This document shows positions 42,860 to 51,721 of a DNA stretch of 64,000 nucleotides, one piece after another. Within the stretch, counting starts at the first letter, position 1; each line of letters begins with the position of its first letter. The position numbers were made by a program, and so were the translations under genes. Under the pieces are notes generated by a model that saw only the letters and a program-made list of their open reading frames with translations, had not been told where the DNA came from and did no database searches. Location of the stretch: positions 122,455 to 186,454 of the forward strand of contig NZ_RHNY01000003.1 in the NCBI RefSeq assembly GCF_003946345.1. The letters run 5' to 3'. This DNA comes from Levilactobacillus tongjiangensis. GTDB taxonomy: Bacteria > Bacillota > Bacilli > Lactobacillales > Lactobacillaceae.

Positions 42860-43216
42860 GTGAGAGAATCAGTGAAAAAGGGAAGAAAAAAGTTTTTAAA
42901 GCGACTGGAGACAACGTTAATTATGGTTGTAGTGTTATTACCTGTATTTTTTCTGCCATACACGCCAACGAATGCAGTTCGTTTGTGTATTTTGGAGAAC
43001 GGTCATCCAATTAGTGCAGTCTTTGCCTTTCCGATAAGGACACCACGTAAAGAATATAGTATGTATTCGGGAAAAAGAGTGCTGGTTTACTACAACATAC
43101 TCGTCCCATTTGAAACTAGCCAGGGTGGCATGGTAGCAAGTACATTAGGGGTGCATCGTTTGAAGAACGGCGACAGGTTTTACAAGGCCTTTCCAGCAGC
43201 TGATATCGCGACTTAA
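42860..43216 (+). CDS. Small membrane protein of unknown function, paralogue 2
   Basis: The 118-residue product has a very basic start (RESVKKGRKKFLKRLE), one membrane helix (TLIMVVVLLPVFFLPYTP), and the motif N-x-V-[RK]-L-x-I-L-x-x-G-H-P-x-x-A as NAVRLCILENGHPISAVFA, shared with the gene 90 bp upstream. The outside part ends LGVHRLKNGDRFYKAF. The start is GTG 42860, with only a weak ribosome site (GGACGG). Function unknown; being adjacent and similar suggests a local duplication. Confidence 0.6.
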   Translation: MRESVKKGRKKFLKRLETTLIMVVVLLPVFFLPYTPTNAVRLCILENGHPISAVFAFPIRTPRKEYSMYSGKRVLVYYNILVPFETSQGGMVASTLGVHRLKNGDRFYKAFPAADIAT

Positions 43217-43260
43217 CGTCGGAACTTTTTGCGCAATTGGTTTTGAAATTGGCAAACAAA

Positions 43261-43305
43261 AAATTGGTTCCAGAAATCGTTTAAAGATTTCTAGAACCAA
43301 TTTTT
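43261..43305. terminator. Bidirectional terminator
   Basis: AAATTGGTTCCAGAAATC pairs with GATTTCTAGAACCAATTT across seven bases. It lies between the small membrane gene and the convergent FMN reductase gene. Confidence 0.85.
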
Positions 43306-43368
43306 AAATTACTGGGAATTAAAGCCACCACTGGTACTTGCACGCTACCAGCCGCACTCCTGGGAGAA

Positions 43369-43923
43369 CTAGTCTGCCAAACGATGCACGAATTCAGCAC
43401 CCAGTTGTTGGGCATCAAAAGTGTAAGGGGCGAGTGCCTGGGCGGGGTCGATGAATTGACCATTCTCGGTCAGATCAGACTTCTTCAAGTCGATTCTGAG
43501 GTTGTTTGTCATGATTGGCATCTTCAAGCCACGGACAACCAGCTGCATGCCTAACGCGGCTTGAAAGCCACCATGACCACCATAGGAAACCAGGCTGACC
43601 GGCTTACCGCGCCACTCAGCGTAAAGCGTATCCAGGGCGTTTTTCAGGGGAGCGGGGTAGCCCCAGTTGTATTGAGGAAAGAGCAAAATAAAGCCATCGT
43701 AGCCCTGGATCAGCTGACTCCACTGCTTGGTGTGAGCCAGCGCGTAGTTGCCATCTGAGGGCATCGCGACTTCGTCCAGGAAGGGCAGGTTGATCTTGGC
43801 CAGGTCGATCAGGTCAATGCTCAACTCAGGCTGTGCGGCCGCCTGTTGCAGCCAGTTAGCGATGCTGGGACTGATACGGCTAGGCCGAGTGGAACCAATA
43901 ATTAAGCCAATTTTTTTAGTCAT
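43369..43923 (-). CDS. NADPH-dependent FMN reductase
   Basis: The 184-residue flavodoxin-fold enzyme has GSTRPSRISPSIANW (FMN phosphate loop, residues 9-23) and FPQYNWGYPAPLKNALDTLY near 80, the classic motif of this oxidoreductase family (azoreductase/quinone reductase-like). GAAGGAG lies eight bases before ATG 43923. It is divergent from a MarR gene, with a GTGCAATATGCAC palindrome between them, which suggests MarR control of this reductase. Confidence 0.88.
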   Translation of the reverse strand: MTKKIGLIIGSTRPSRISPSIANWLQQAAAQPELSIDLIDLAKINLPFLDEVAMPSDGNYALAHTKQWSQLIQGYDGFILLFPQYNWGYPAPLKNALDTLYAEWRGKPVSLVSYGGHGGFQAALGMQLVVRGLKMPIMTNNLRIDLKKSDLTENGQFIDPAQALAPYTFDAQQLGAEFVHRLAD

Positions 43924-43954
43924 GGGAGCGTCTCCTTCGTGAGAAATCTTATAG

Positions 43955-43967
43955 GTGCAATATGCAC
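43955..43967. promoter_or_regulatory. Palindromic operator between the reductase and MarR genes
   Basis: GTGCA-ATA-TGCAC is a perfect dyad. It is next to TATAAG, the likely minus-strand -10 (43946-43951 region), and about 20 bp before the plus-strand TATAAT, so one bound dimer could repress both directions. Confidence 0.6.
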
Positions 43968-43987
43968 ACATGTTAGCATGCTTCTGG

Positions 43988-43993
43988 TATAAT
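43988..43993 (+). promoter_or_regulatory. -10 element placing the MarR transcript start at its ATG
   Basis: TATAAT ends only seven bases before ATG 44001, so RNA would start at or next to the start codon. No Shine-Dalgarno sequence precedes the ATG. The -35 is not clear. Confidence 0.5.
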
Positions 43994-44000
43994 AACAACT

Positions 44001-44444
44001 ATGGATAATGAAATTTTTGAAGCAATATTTGAAATCATGACGTTTTTTAATCAACCAAACCAGGATCGTGAGTTGTTGAAACGGGCAGGTATTTCTCTAG
44101 AGCCAGTCGCGCTGCCGATTATTGTGCGCGTCGGGCGGCAACCGGAAATCAGTATCGGTGAGTTGGCCAATCAAATTGGTCGGAACCACTCGTCGGTTAG
44201 CCGGCAGGTCGATAAGTTGGTCGCAGCAGGCGTGCTCATGGAGGTAGAGCGGCGCGACCAACGCGTTCGCCGGATCACCCTGAGTCCGCAAGGTCAACGA
44301 GCACTGTTGCAGATCAAAGTTGCCCGGGAGTCAGTACTACGTCAGCGTTTATCTGGCTATTCTGACACGGAACGGGCTGATCTCGTGCGGGTGCTCCAAC
44401 ACTTGGTCAGTACGTTAAATTCTTCTGAAGATTCTCAGGACTAA
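44001..44444 (+). CDS. MarR-family transcriptional regulator
   Basis: The 147-residue protein carries the MarR winged helix: ISIGELANQIGRNHSSVSRQVDKLVAAGVL (about 49-79) and EVERRDQRVRRITLSPQGQRAL (wing). It is divergent from the FMN reductase and shares a palindromic operator. The -10 hexamer is so close to ATG 44001 that the mRNA is probably leaderless; no later Met has a ribosome site. The ligand is not known. Confidence 0.88.
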   Translation: MDNEIFEAIFEIMTFFNQPNQDRELLKRAGISLEPVALPIIVRVGRQPEISIGELANQIGRNHSSVSRQVDKLVAAGVLMEVERRDQRVRRITLSPQGQRALLQIKVARESVLRQRLSGYSDTERADLVRVLQHLVSTLNSSEDSQD

Positions 44445-44532
44445 AAGGGTTCTGATAGCTATTCTTCCAGGAGATTGGTAGACTTAGGCTATTAATTGCA
44501 AACCGATTTACTAATCAACGGAGGAAAAGGTT

Positions 44533-45132
44533 ATGGGTAAACTAGGATTGACGCTGCTGGTGACCAGCTTACTGTTAGGTGGCTGTGGTGCCAGCCAACC
44601 AGCGACTAAACAAGCCGATTCTTCTAGCGCGGCTAGTTCCAGTAAGCTAGCGGATACTGCGGCGACTGGCAATGCTCAGAAGAAAATCAAAGTTAGCGTC
44701 GAGGGGGCGATTCGCCAATTTCACCAAGAATTTGGGAATGCGGCCGTTGTGACGGAACTTTCCTTGGAACCCAATGGGACGCGGTATGCGTACAAGCTTT
44801 CTGGAGTAGATAGCAATCGCGAGTACGAGCTAACGGTTGATGCCCAAAATGGCAAGCAGCATCACGCCCGTCAGGAAAAGCTGGACGCCGATGAGAATCA
44901 AGGTGTGGCTCGCAAGCAAGAGGGTATCGACACCAATCAGTTACAATCGTTAGCAGCCATCACGCGGGCGGCGACTAAGAAGGTCAGTGGTCACGCTATC
45001 TCCTGGTCTTTAGACCGGGAGAACGGTCAGGCACAGTGGGAAGTGAAGGTCAAAAGTGGCCAGGTTTACCACGAAGTAACGCTTGATGCGTCAACGGGGA
45101 AAGTACTGGCAACCGAACGCGACGATGATTAA
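44533..45132 (+). CDS. PepSY-domain lipoprotein
   Basis: The 199-residue precursor has a lipoprotein signal with lipobox LLGGC (LLVTSLLLGGCGAS), a Ser/Ala/Lys linker (about 20-55), then two PepSY units (about 58-115 and 130-199): VSVEGAIRQFHQEFGNAAVV, YELTVDAQNGKQ and a second ending VTLDASTGKVLATERDD. PepSY domains are thought to inhibit or chaperone secreted proteases. ATG 44533 has GGAGGAAAAGG upstream. The next gene starts 30 bp later. Confidence 0.88.
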   Translation: MGKLGLTLLVTSLLLGGCGASQPATKQADSSSAASSSKLADTAATGNAQKKIKVSVEGAIRQFHQEFGNAAVVTELSLEPNGTRYAYKLSGVDSNREYELTVDAQNGKQHHARQEKLDADENQGVARKQEGIDTNQLQSLAAITRAATKKVSGHAISWSLDRENGQAQWEVKVKSGQVYHEVTLDASTGKVLATERDDD

Positions 45133-45162
45133 ACAAATGGGGATTTTGGAGTGGGGAAATTG

Positions 45163-45825
45163 ATGAAACGAATACGTTGGCAGCGGTGGGGAATCGCCGC
45201 TGGTTTTTATGTTTTCTGGTGGCTACGAACCGTTGGCTGGGTCTTTTTTAATGGCCTTAACGGGATGAACGTTGTCACGGTGGTGGAATCAGTCGGTGAA
45301 CTGCTACTGTTGCTGGTGCCATGGCTGGTGATCGTCGCGGGATTTGCACGGCGGCAACGACCGTGGGTTATCAGTTCGATTGCATTATTGGGGTTAACGC
45401 TGCTTTCCAACGAGCAAGTGAGCGTTTACGTGGCACCATTGTTGCCAGCGTTGACCTTGCTCACAGGTTGGTTGTTAGCCAACGCTTGGCTTGGTGTGAC
45501 CTTTGATTGCGTCAGTAAGTTGGTCACGGGCACAGTCCTGGTATTGACGGGGCTAGCCTTGCTTACGCCGCAGAGCAGCGCGCGGTTATACGTGGCCGGG
45601 TACCATTCACCGCTGCCAGCAGTGGCTAGCCGGTTGACGCCAGATGTTAGTAATTGGCGAGCAGAGAAGACGATTTCGTTTAGTCTTGATCGACCAGTCG
45701 TAGCGGACGTCGGCATGCTGAGCATGTCCGGCTTCCCGGTATCTAGTCAAAATGAACTCAGTGTGGACGTGCGGCGCGTGGGCTGGGTCTACCTGCCGAC
45801 CGAGGATCAGTGGTGGGTCGCGTAG
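45163..45825 (+). CDS. Predicted membrane protein of unknown function
   Basis: The 220-residue product has four or five hydrophobic segments in the first 140 residues (for example VESVGELLLLLVPWLVIVAGF and SSIALLGLTLLSNEQVSVYVAPLLPAL), followed by a soluble C-terminal region with many beta-type residues ending TEDQWWVA. I do not recognise a family. It probably shares a transcript with the PepSY lipoprotein. ATG 45163 has GGAG upstream; GTG 45151 overlaps the site. Confidence 0.6.
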   Translation: MKRIRWQRWGIAAGFYVFWWLRTVGWVFFNGLNGMNVVTVVESVGELLLLLVPWLVIVAGFARRQRPWVISSIALLGLTLLSNEQVSVYVAPLLPALTLLTGWLLANAWLGVTFDCVSKLVTGTVLVLTGLALLTPQSSARLYVAGYHSPLPAVASRLTPDVSNWRAEKTISFSLDRPVVADVGMLSMSGFPVSSQNELSVDVRRVGWVYLPTEDQWWVA

Positions 45826-46148
45826 GCTGACGCCCCGGTGAGGCCAGAATAGCGAAGATAAAAATAAAAGCTCTCTACCAACCAGTATTGGTGAGGAGTC
45901 AAAAATTTGATTGTTTTTGGCTGACTATGTTGACGTGAGGCAGTGTGCCTCCTTTATTATACAAAAAATGATGTTGACAGATTTCTCTATCAACATCAGA
46001 TATCATAGGACCAAAATTTTATGATATATAGGATCGGAATGAATACTGATCTTAATTGCGACGGTATACAAAATGAAGAATATTTTTTCAATCTTGTAGC
46101 GGAGATAGCTAACAGCCAACTTGGAGTAGATATTATAAAGTAATGCTT
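45826..46148. other. AT-rich stretch without an intact gene
   Basis: About 320 bp, richer in A and T than its flanks. It contains a possible short plus-strand frame (46021-46143, 40 codons, no ribosome site) just before the integrase remnant. A GAGGCAG/CTGCCTC-type hairpin lies near 45936. It looks like residue of an insertion rather than an operon leader. Confidence 0.4.
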
Positions 46149-46350
46149 AAGGTGAAGAAAGCATTGTACCGTTATGATCTTGGAATTCACACTATGCGCA
46201 AGATCCAAGGTTTTTTACAAGGACTTAAAAGGCATTGGTACATTAATGATGATTCTCAACCACTCTAATGAAGCGACGACTAAACGATATATCGGCATCA
46301 CGGACGATGAAATTCAAGAAGCAATGAGAAACTTTAAACTAGGGTTGTGA
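46149..46350 (+). pseudogene. Tyrosine recombinase (phage-type integrase) remnant, frameshifted
   Basis: Only the C-terminal end remains. One frame reads ALYRYDLGIHTMRKIQGF (the His-x-x-Arg box region, normally HTLRKTFG). Near 46216 the frame shifts, and the following frame reads DLKGIGTLMMILNHSNEATT then KRYIGITDDEIQEAMRNF to TGA 46348, which holds the catalytic HS and Tyr (RYIG). The catalytic N-terminal part is absent. The gene is therefore broken by at least one frameshift and a deletion. Its end overlaps the minus-strand secreted gene by 12 bp. Confidence 0.8.
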
Positions 46351-47076
46351 AATACCCATCAACGTTAACTGTTTCTTTGCTGCTAATATTTTTTGTTCGA
46401 TGCTACCATACTGAATATAAAGACTGTCCTTCTGTGCTCTTAAATCATGTATTTTAGCCGTGGCAGCAATGACTTCAGGCTTTGCGTAATCCTCTGGCGC
46501 AGCCGGACCACTTGGCACGATTTTCAATTCATTCTCAATTTGCAAGTCTAAATCTGCCAGTGGAGCATTGATCTTATCATACTCAGCTTGATACTGTGTA
46601 ATTTCACTTTTAAGTTTAGCAATGGTTTCAGCGCGGCTATTTTCGCTAGTAGTGGATTGTGTAGGAATAGAGGCGTTAGCACTTTTTACTGTTTGTTGTA
46701 TTACTGGCTTTGGGGCTTGTTTTTTTTGTTGAGTTTTTGATACAGTTGAAATCTTTTTAAAGGTTGTTGTTCGACTAACATAGCCTTTTTTAGATACCTT
46801 AAATTTAAAGGTGGCTTTCTTAAGATTCTTCTTGGTCTTAATGATGAAGTTACCTTTTTTGTTAGCCTTAGAATGTCCCAGAGTCTTATTCTTTGTGGTT
46901 ACGAGTTTAACAGTTGCTAGTTTGGTTGTATGACCATAAACCCTTTTGCTAGTAACCCTTACTTTGCTGACTTTAGCAACGTGTGACTTTTTGGCGGAAG
47001 CATTATTCGTCATCGCCAACAAACCTGTGGTGGCCGTAAGAACGACGATAGCAGGTACTTCAATGTACTTGTTCAT
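46339..47076 (-). CDS. Secreted protein with Ig-like region and C-terminal coiled coil
   Basis: The 245-residue precursor has a signal peptide (AIVVLTATTGLLAMTNNASA), a Lys-rich Ig-like region (about 28-110, with VRVTSKRVYGHTTKLATVKL and KANKKGNFIIKTKKNLKKATF), a linker, and a helical C-terminus (about 150-240: AETIAKLKSEITQYQAEYDK, DLRAQKDSLYIQYGSIEQKI) with heptad-like spacing. I do not recognise a specific function; a surface or secreted protein is likely. It sits in the AT-rich patch with the recombinase remnant, and both point to acquired DNA. No good ribosome site is obvious beyond GGGGAG near 47090. Confidence 0.65.
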   Translation of the reverse strand: MNKYIEVPAIVVLTATTGLLAMTNNASAKKSHVAKVSKVRVTSKRVYGHTTKLATVKLVTTKNKTLGHSKANKKGNFIIKTKKNLKKATFKFKVSKKGYVSRTTTFKKISTVSKTQQKKQAPKPVIQQTVKSANASIPTQSTTSENSRAETIAKLKSEITQYQAEYDKINAPLADLDLQIENELKIVPSGPAAPEDYAKPEVIAATAKIHDLRAQKDSLYIQYGSIEQKILAAKKQLTLMGISQP

Positions 47077-47210
47077 ATGTATGTTTTCTCCCCTTGTTAC
47101 AAGATTAGTTACGTATTAAATAATACCATTGTTAATTAAAAAAAGTAAAATTTGATAGTTTACATATATATTTCCGGGTAAAGCAGACCGATTATCAGGA
47201 CGAACAAAAT

Positions 47211-47250
47211 AAAACAGCGGTCATGACTTTTAGTCATGACCGCTTTTACG
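47211..47250. terminator. Hairpin, possibly bidirectional terminator
   Basis: AAAACAGCGGTCATGACT pairs with AGTCATGACCGCTTTT around TTT. It lies 135 bp beyond the start of the minus-strand secreted gene, so its cognate transcript is not evident. Confidence 0.6.
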
Positions 47251-47326
47251 ATGAGGTCCATTGAATGTTCGGTTTAGCCAGCACTTAAAAAGTCAATTGT
47301 GCACAACTAAAAATTCGAGACAAAAA

Positions 47327-47433
47327 AATTAACCTGATTGAATCGAACTGGGATTTAGTCTGATGCAATCAGGTTAACTATTTAATTGGGGACAGTCAGT
47401 ATCGAAGCATTTTCCGGGTACTTCGACAACTGT
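47327..47433. other. Two inverted repeats in a gene-free stretch
   Basis: TTAACCTGATTG/CAATCAGGTTAA (12 bp, 25-nt loop) and ACAGT..TCGAAG / CTTCGA..ACTGT lie in the 550-bp gap 47077-47635. They might be ends of a lost insertion sequence, but no transposase trace is seen. Confidence 0.4.
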
Positions 47434-47635
47434 TACCAAAAAAGCTTTAGTTTGTCGTCAGTTTGTTAAGCAATTGTTTTACGACATCTTTACTATAACA
47501 GAGAAATCAAGGCCTGCGGGTAATTCTGGCAATTTGTAATATTACAATTTCAACGAAGTGTTTTAATGACCACGCATATTGTAAACGAATCGGTGTTGGG
47601 GCAACACTAAAGCGCCCCCATTGGGTCAGATTAGG

Positions 47636-48610
47636 TTAAACCCGAACGACTAACTTTCCTAAATTTTCATCGTGTTTGAGGAGCTTCAGCCCCGTGACTG
47701 CCTGATTAAATGGTAAAACGCGGTCAATTACAGGGTCAAATTCACCGGCAGCCAGTTTTTGGCCGACCACACCAGCCATTAAGCCCAGGTCGGCAATCTC
47801 GGTGGGATTCTCAGAACGGTAGGCGCCACCGAGAGCGGACCGGGCGATACTCAGGGCCTTGGTATTCAGGTCCAAGTGGGCGGGCACGCTATCACCAATG
47901 GCGATGATTTGGCCGTTGTAAGCCATGCGGTCCACGTCGGCTGCTAGTGACTCCCCGCCAATCGTATTGATGCTGAGACCCACGCCCCGACCGGATGTGG
48001 CCTTCATCACGGCCTGGGTGACGTCGGTCTGGTGGTAGTCAATAATGGTGCCGGCCCCGACCCGTTCCACCAATGGCCGTTTGCGCGCAGAAACTGTAGT
48101 AATCGTGGGTAAATGGAGGTCACGGGCGAACTGGAGGGCGGCTAACCCCACGGCGCCACCACCGGCGTGAATCAAGACGGTCGGGAGCTCGGACAGGTTG
48201 GCTTTGCGATAGAACGCTTGGTAGGCCGTCAACGTGCCACAGAGGCTAGCCGCTGCTTGTTCAAAGCTAACGCTGTCGGGAATGGGAGCGGCGCTGAGGT
48301 GTGTGGTCACCGTGAATTCGGCTAGACTGCCGTTACGGCGGAGGTCGCCGTGATACATCACGCGTTTGCCCACGGACCAGTCACTGACGTTGCTACCAAT
48401 GGCGACGACTTCGCCCGCCACGTCCAGGCCGATAACGTGGGGGTTGTCCCAGGAGCCACTTTCAATGACCTTGTAATCAGCGGGGTTGAGCCCCACGGCC
48501 CGGACCCGCACCTTGATTTCATCGGCGGCTGGCAGGGGTTCTGGAATATCTTGTAACTGGAGTTCTTCTAGAGAATGGGGACCGGGTCCCGTAATTGTCC
48601 AAGCTTTCAT
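47636..48610 (-). CDS. MDR-superfamily oxidoreductase (quinone reductase-like)
   Basis: The 324-residue protein is a medium-chain dehydrogenase/reductase: KAWTITGPGPHSLEELQLQD, GLNPADYKVIESGSWDNP, GLDVAGEVVAIGSNVSDW, then a Rossmann domain with VLIHAGGGAVGLAALQFARDL near 146. A zinc-binding Cys cluster is lacking. The substrate is unknown. ATG 48610 is chosen because AAAGGATG precedes it; the upstream ATG 48619 lies in that site. It is monocistronic and divergent from the P-type ATPase gene. Confidence 0.85.
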   Translation of the reverse strand: MKAWTITGPGPHSLEELQLQDIPEPLPAADEIKVRVRAVGLNPADYKVIESGSWDNPHVIGLDVAGEVVAIGSNVSDWSVGKRVMYHGDLRRNGSLAEFTVTTHLSAAPIPDSVSFEQAAASLCGTLTAYQAFYRKANLSELPTVLIHAGGGAVGLAALQFARDLHLPTITTVSARKRPLVERVGAGTIIDYHQTDVTQAVMKATSGRGVGLSINTIGGESLAADVDRMAYNGQIIAIGDSVPAHLDLNTKALSIARSALGGAYRSENPTEIADLGLMAGVVGQKLAAGEFDPVIDRVLPFNQAVTGLKLLKHDENLGKLVVRV

Positions 48611-48882
48611 TATGGTCATCCTTTGTGTTGATTAGTTAATTAATGTGTTATGTACATGCGGCAAGTCATTGTCGCCGATCAATTAGGCCTGCAAGTTTAA
48701 AGTGGCGGCTACGTTCATCTTAACCAAGTTGGTGGTAGAATTACAGGATTTCGTTTAGTTGTAACCGTTATCCATTCACCCTATTATTAAAGTTATGTTG
48801 CAAAGCTTCTAATGGAGTGCATTCTTCCCGGAAAGTTGGTAGAATTAATTAATTTAAAAAAGATGATTTGGAGGTGGACGCC

Positions 48883-48924
48883 TTGCACCAACCGTACGTT
48901 GCATACCCAATTCCCGACCGCTAA
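48883..48924 (+). other. Short upstream ORF before the P-type ATPase gene
   Basis: A strong GGAGGTG site six bases before TTG 48883 begins MHQPYVAYPIPDR, ending at TAA 38 bp before the ATPase start. It could be a leader peptide or chance; there is no clear hairpin switching around it. Confidence 0.35.
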
Positions 48925-48962
48925 TCAGACGTTTTCACAGATAGAAAGGAAGACCTTATTAC

Positions 48963-51719
48963 ATGGCACAAGACCCAGAAGTAACAGCATCAACGAACAC
49001 AGAAGCAGAAACCACTGACCCTGGACCCAGCCAGCAGCCGCCACTATGGCAGCGTTCGACTGAGTCCTTACTTGTTGAATTTGCCACGAATGAAGACGAG
49101 GGACTGACCACCGCTGAAGCCCAGAAACGGCTGAAGGCAAATGGCCCCAACGAGTTGACTGCCAAGAAGCAATCCAATCTTTTACGTTTCTTGAAGCAGT
49201 TTAACAACGCCATCATCTACATTTTGGCAGCGGCTGCCCTGATGACCTTTTTCATGCATCACTATTCCGATTCGATCGTTATCGGACTGGTCATCGTCGC
49301 CAACGCCTTTATTGGCTATTTCCAGGAACGCTCAGCGGATAACGCTCTGGACCGAATCAAGTCACTACTGGTCTCCGAGGCCGTCGTCATTCGTGATGGC
49401 CAAAAAATTACGTTACCAGCCCGTGAGCTGGTGACGGGAGACATCGTTCAGTTGGAAGCGGGGGACACCGTGCCCGCTGACCTCCGGCTGATTGACGCGG
49501 ATAACTTAAAGATCCAAGAGTCTGCCTTGACCGGTGAGACCGATTCAGTTGAAAAGGGTGAAGATCCCTTGAACGTGGCCAATTTGCCATTGGCCGAACG
49601 TACGAACCAAGCGTTTGCCTCCACCGCTGTGACCAATGGTTCCGGGCGGGGAATCGTGACCGTGACCGGTGCCCAAACTGAAATTGGTCATATCCAACAA
49701 AATGTTGCTGAAGTTAAGCAACAAACCACCCCGTTGATGAAAAACCTCAATAGTTTAGGTTTAGGATTATCCGTTGCCATTTTAATTGCGGCAGTCTTGC
49801 TGTTTATCCTGGGGATGATTACCCACGTGTACAGCCTGCCAACCTTGCTGATTGCCGTCATCACGATGGTGGTGGGATCGATGCCAGAGGGGTTACCCGC
49901 CAGCACGTCCGTCGTGTTAGCCATGGGCACCCAGGCTATGACGAAACAAAATGTGATTGTGAAGACGTTGCCCGCTGTGGAAACACTAGGTGCCGTCGAT
50001 ATTGTGAACACCGATAAGACCGGGACATTGACCAAGAACGAAATGACTGTGACGGACATTTTGACGGCGCAGGACACCTATACCGTTTCCGGGGTGGGCT
50101 ACGACGCGACTGGTCAGGTACAAAACGATGAGGATCAAGACGTCAACTGGCGTCAGGATGCTGACTTGGAATGGTTGGTCCAAATTGCTGGGCAGACCTC
50201 CGATGCCGAATTCCATGAGGAAGACGGTCAGTGGATTCTGACTGGTGAACCGACCGATGGGGCATTAACGGCCCTGTATCACAAGTTGGTGGGCGCTGAC
50301 CCAGATCCACAAGAAATTGATTCCCGACCATTTGACTCGGCCATTCGTTACTCGGCCCGATTAGTGGATCACAATGGCCAACGCTATCTGTTCGTCAAAG
50401 GAGCGCCACAAACCTTGACCCAACTGATGCTGGCGCAGGGTGAATCCGTGGACGAAGCTGCTTGGCAGGAACGGTTGTCGCAGTTAACGCGGCAGGGTAA
50501 ACGGGTCGTTGCGCTGGGTTACCAACCAGTGGCCGCCGACGCGACTGAGGTTGATGACTTAGTCATTGGTCAGAACTTCCACTTGGCTGGGATGGCCGGT
50601 ATCATTGATCCACCACGTCCCGGTGTGGCCGACGCCGTTCGGCAATTACGGTACGCGGGTATCAAGGTGAAGATGATTACCGGGGATGACCCCGAAACGG
50701 CCGCGGCGATTGCCCGGCAACTGAATTTATCCGAGCAGGCGCGGGCCATTACCGGTCCTGAACTGGCTGAAATGACCGACGAACAGTTGGCCAGTCAAAT
50801 TGATAAGTACACCGTCTTTGCCCGGACCACACCGGCTGACAAATTACGAATCGTGAAGGCCCAACAGGCCCGCGGTCACGTGGTGTCGATGACCGGTGAT
50901 GGGGTCAATGATGCCCCTGCCCTGAAACAAGCTGATATTGGGGTTGCCATGGGGATTCGGGGAACCGACGTTGCCAAGGACTCCGCCGATATGGTGTTGG
51001 CCGATGACGACTTCACCTCGATTTTGGGGGCCGTTCGGGAAGGCCGCCACGTCTTCGATAACATTCGCAAGACGATTCGCTTCCTGTTACCAACCAGTTT
51101 TGCTGAAGGTCTGATCGTGGTTATGAGTATTCTGATGGATCAAGAGTTACCACTGTTCCCAACCCAGCTGTTGTGGATCAACATGGTATCGGCTCTGACG
51201 ATTCAGTTTGCGTTTATCTTCGAACCGGCCGAGAGTGGCATTATGAAACGGGGCCCACGGGATGTTAAGCAGGGAATTCTTTCTAAGCTCGACATGTTTG
51301 AGGTGACCTACGTCTCGTTACTGATTTCCGGACTGGGAATCTTTGCCTACGACCTGTTGACCGGCCAAGGGCTGTCCGCAGTGATTGGGAGTACCATGAC
51401 GCTGAACGTGATTATCTTCGGGAAGGTCTTCTACCTCTTCAACCTGCAAAATGACCACCCCGTCTTCTCCAAGTACTTCTTCCGCAACAAGATGAGCTTT
51501 GTTATCGTGGCGATTCTGATGGCGCTCCAAGCCATGATCATTTACTGGCCAGCCATGCAGGGTGTCTTCCACACCACTAGCGTGAACTTCCACTATGGGT
51601 GGGGGATTCCAATCGTTGCCGGAATTGTGGTCTTGTTGGTGACCGAGTTAGCCAAATGGATTCGTCACCGCATCGATGCCACCACCGTTACGCGTGAGCA
51701 ACGGATTGGTGGTCGTTGA
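48963..51719 (+). CDS. P2-type cation-transporting ATPase
   Basis: The 918-residue pump has a polar N-terminal tail (about 1-30), the cation ATPase N domain, ten predicted helices, actuator loop SALTGETDSVEKGED (TGE near 177), ion-binding VGSMPEGLPASTSVVLAMG, phosphorylation site DKTGTLTKNE near 357, and TGDGVNDAPALKQADIGVAMG near 643. The PEGL signature and size fit P2-type Ca2+/Mn2+-like or related transporters. The ion cannot be settled here. ATG 48963 follows AAAGGAAG. A cloverleaf repeat starts 2 bp after its stop, then two hairpin terminators. Confidence 0.9.
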   Translation: MAQDPEVTASTNTEAETTDPGPSQQPPLWQRSTESLLVEFATNEDEGLTTAEAQKRLKANGPNELTAKKQSNLLRFLKQFNNAIIYILAAAALMTFFMHHYSDSIVIGLVIVANAFIGYFQERSADNALDRIKSLLVSEAVVIRDGQKITLPARELVTGDIVQLEAGDTVPADLRLIDADNLKIQESALTGETDSVEKGEDPLNVANLPLAERTNQAFASTAVTNGSGRGIVTVTGAQTEIGHIQQNVAEVKQQTTPLMKNLNSLGLGLSVAILIAAVLLFILGMITHVYSLPTLLIAVITMVVGSMPEGLPASTSVVLAMGTQAMTKQNVIVKTLPAVETLGAVDIVNTDKTGTLTKNEMTVTDILTAQDTYTVSGVGYDATGQVQNDEDQDVNWRQDADLEWLVQIAGQTSDAEFHEEDGQWILTGEPTDGALTALYHKLVGADPDPQEIDSRPFDSAIRYSARLVDHNGQRYLFVKGAPQTLTQLMLAQGESVDEAAWQERLSQLTRQGKRVVALGYQPVAADATEVDDLVIGQNFHLAGMAGIIDPPRPGVADAVRQLRYAGIKVKMITGDDPETAAAIARQLNLSEQARAITGPELAEMTDEQLASQIDKYTVFARTTPADKLRIVKAQQARGHVVSMTGDGVNDAPALKQADIGVAMGIRGTDVAKDSADMVLADDDFTSILGAVREGRHVFDNIRKTIRFLLPTSFAEGLIVVMSILMDQELPLFPTQLLWINMVSALTIQFAFIFEPAESGIMKRGPRDVKQGILSKLDMFEVTYVSLLISGLGIFAYDLLTGQGLSAVIGSTMTLNVIIFGKVFYLFNLQNDHPVFSKYFFRNKMSFVIVAILMALQAMIIYWPAMQGVFHTTSVNFHYGWGIPIVAGIVVLLVTELAKWIRHRIDATTVTREQRIGGR

Positions 51720-51721
51720 TG

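Noticed and set aside
42380..43216. Toxin-antitoxin pair
   Set aside because: The two small proteins are paralogues with the same topology, not a toxin plus antitoxin, and there is no antisense RNA signal.
45996..46208. Minus-strand 70-codon ORF in the AT-rich patch
   Set aside because: No ribosome site, and it runs antisense to the integrase remnant.
46149..46350. Functional small integrase
   Set aside because: A frameshift separates the HxxR-type box from the Tyr box, and the N-terminal domains are missing.
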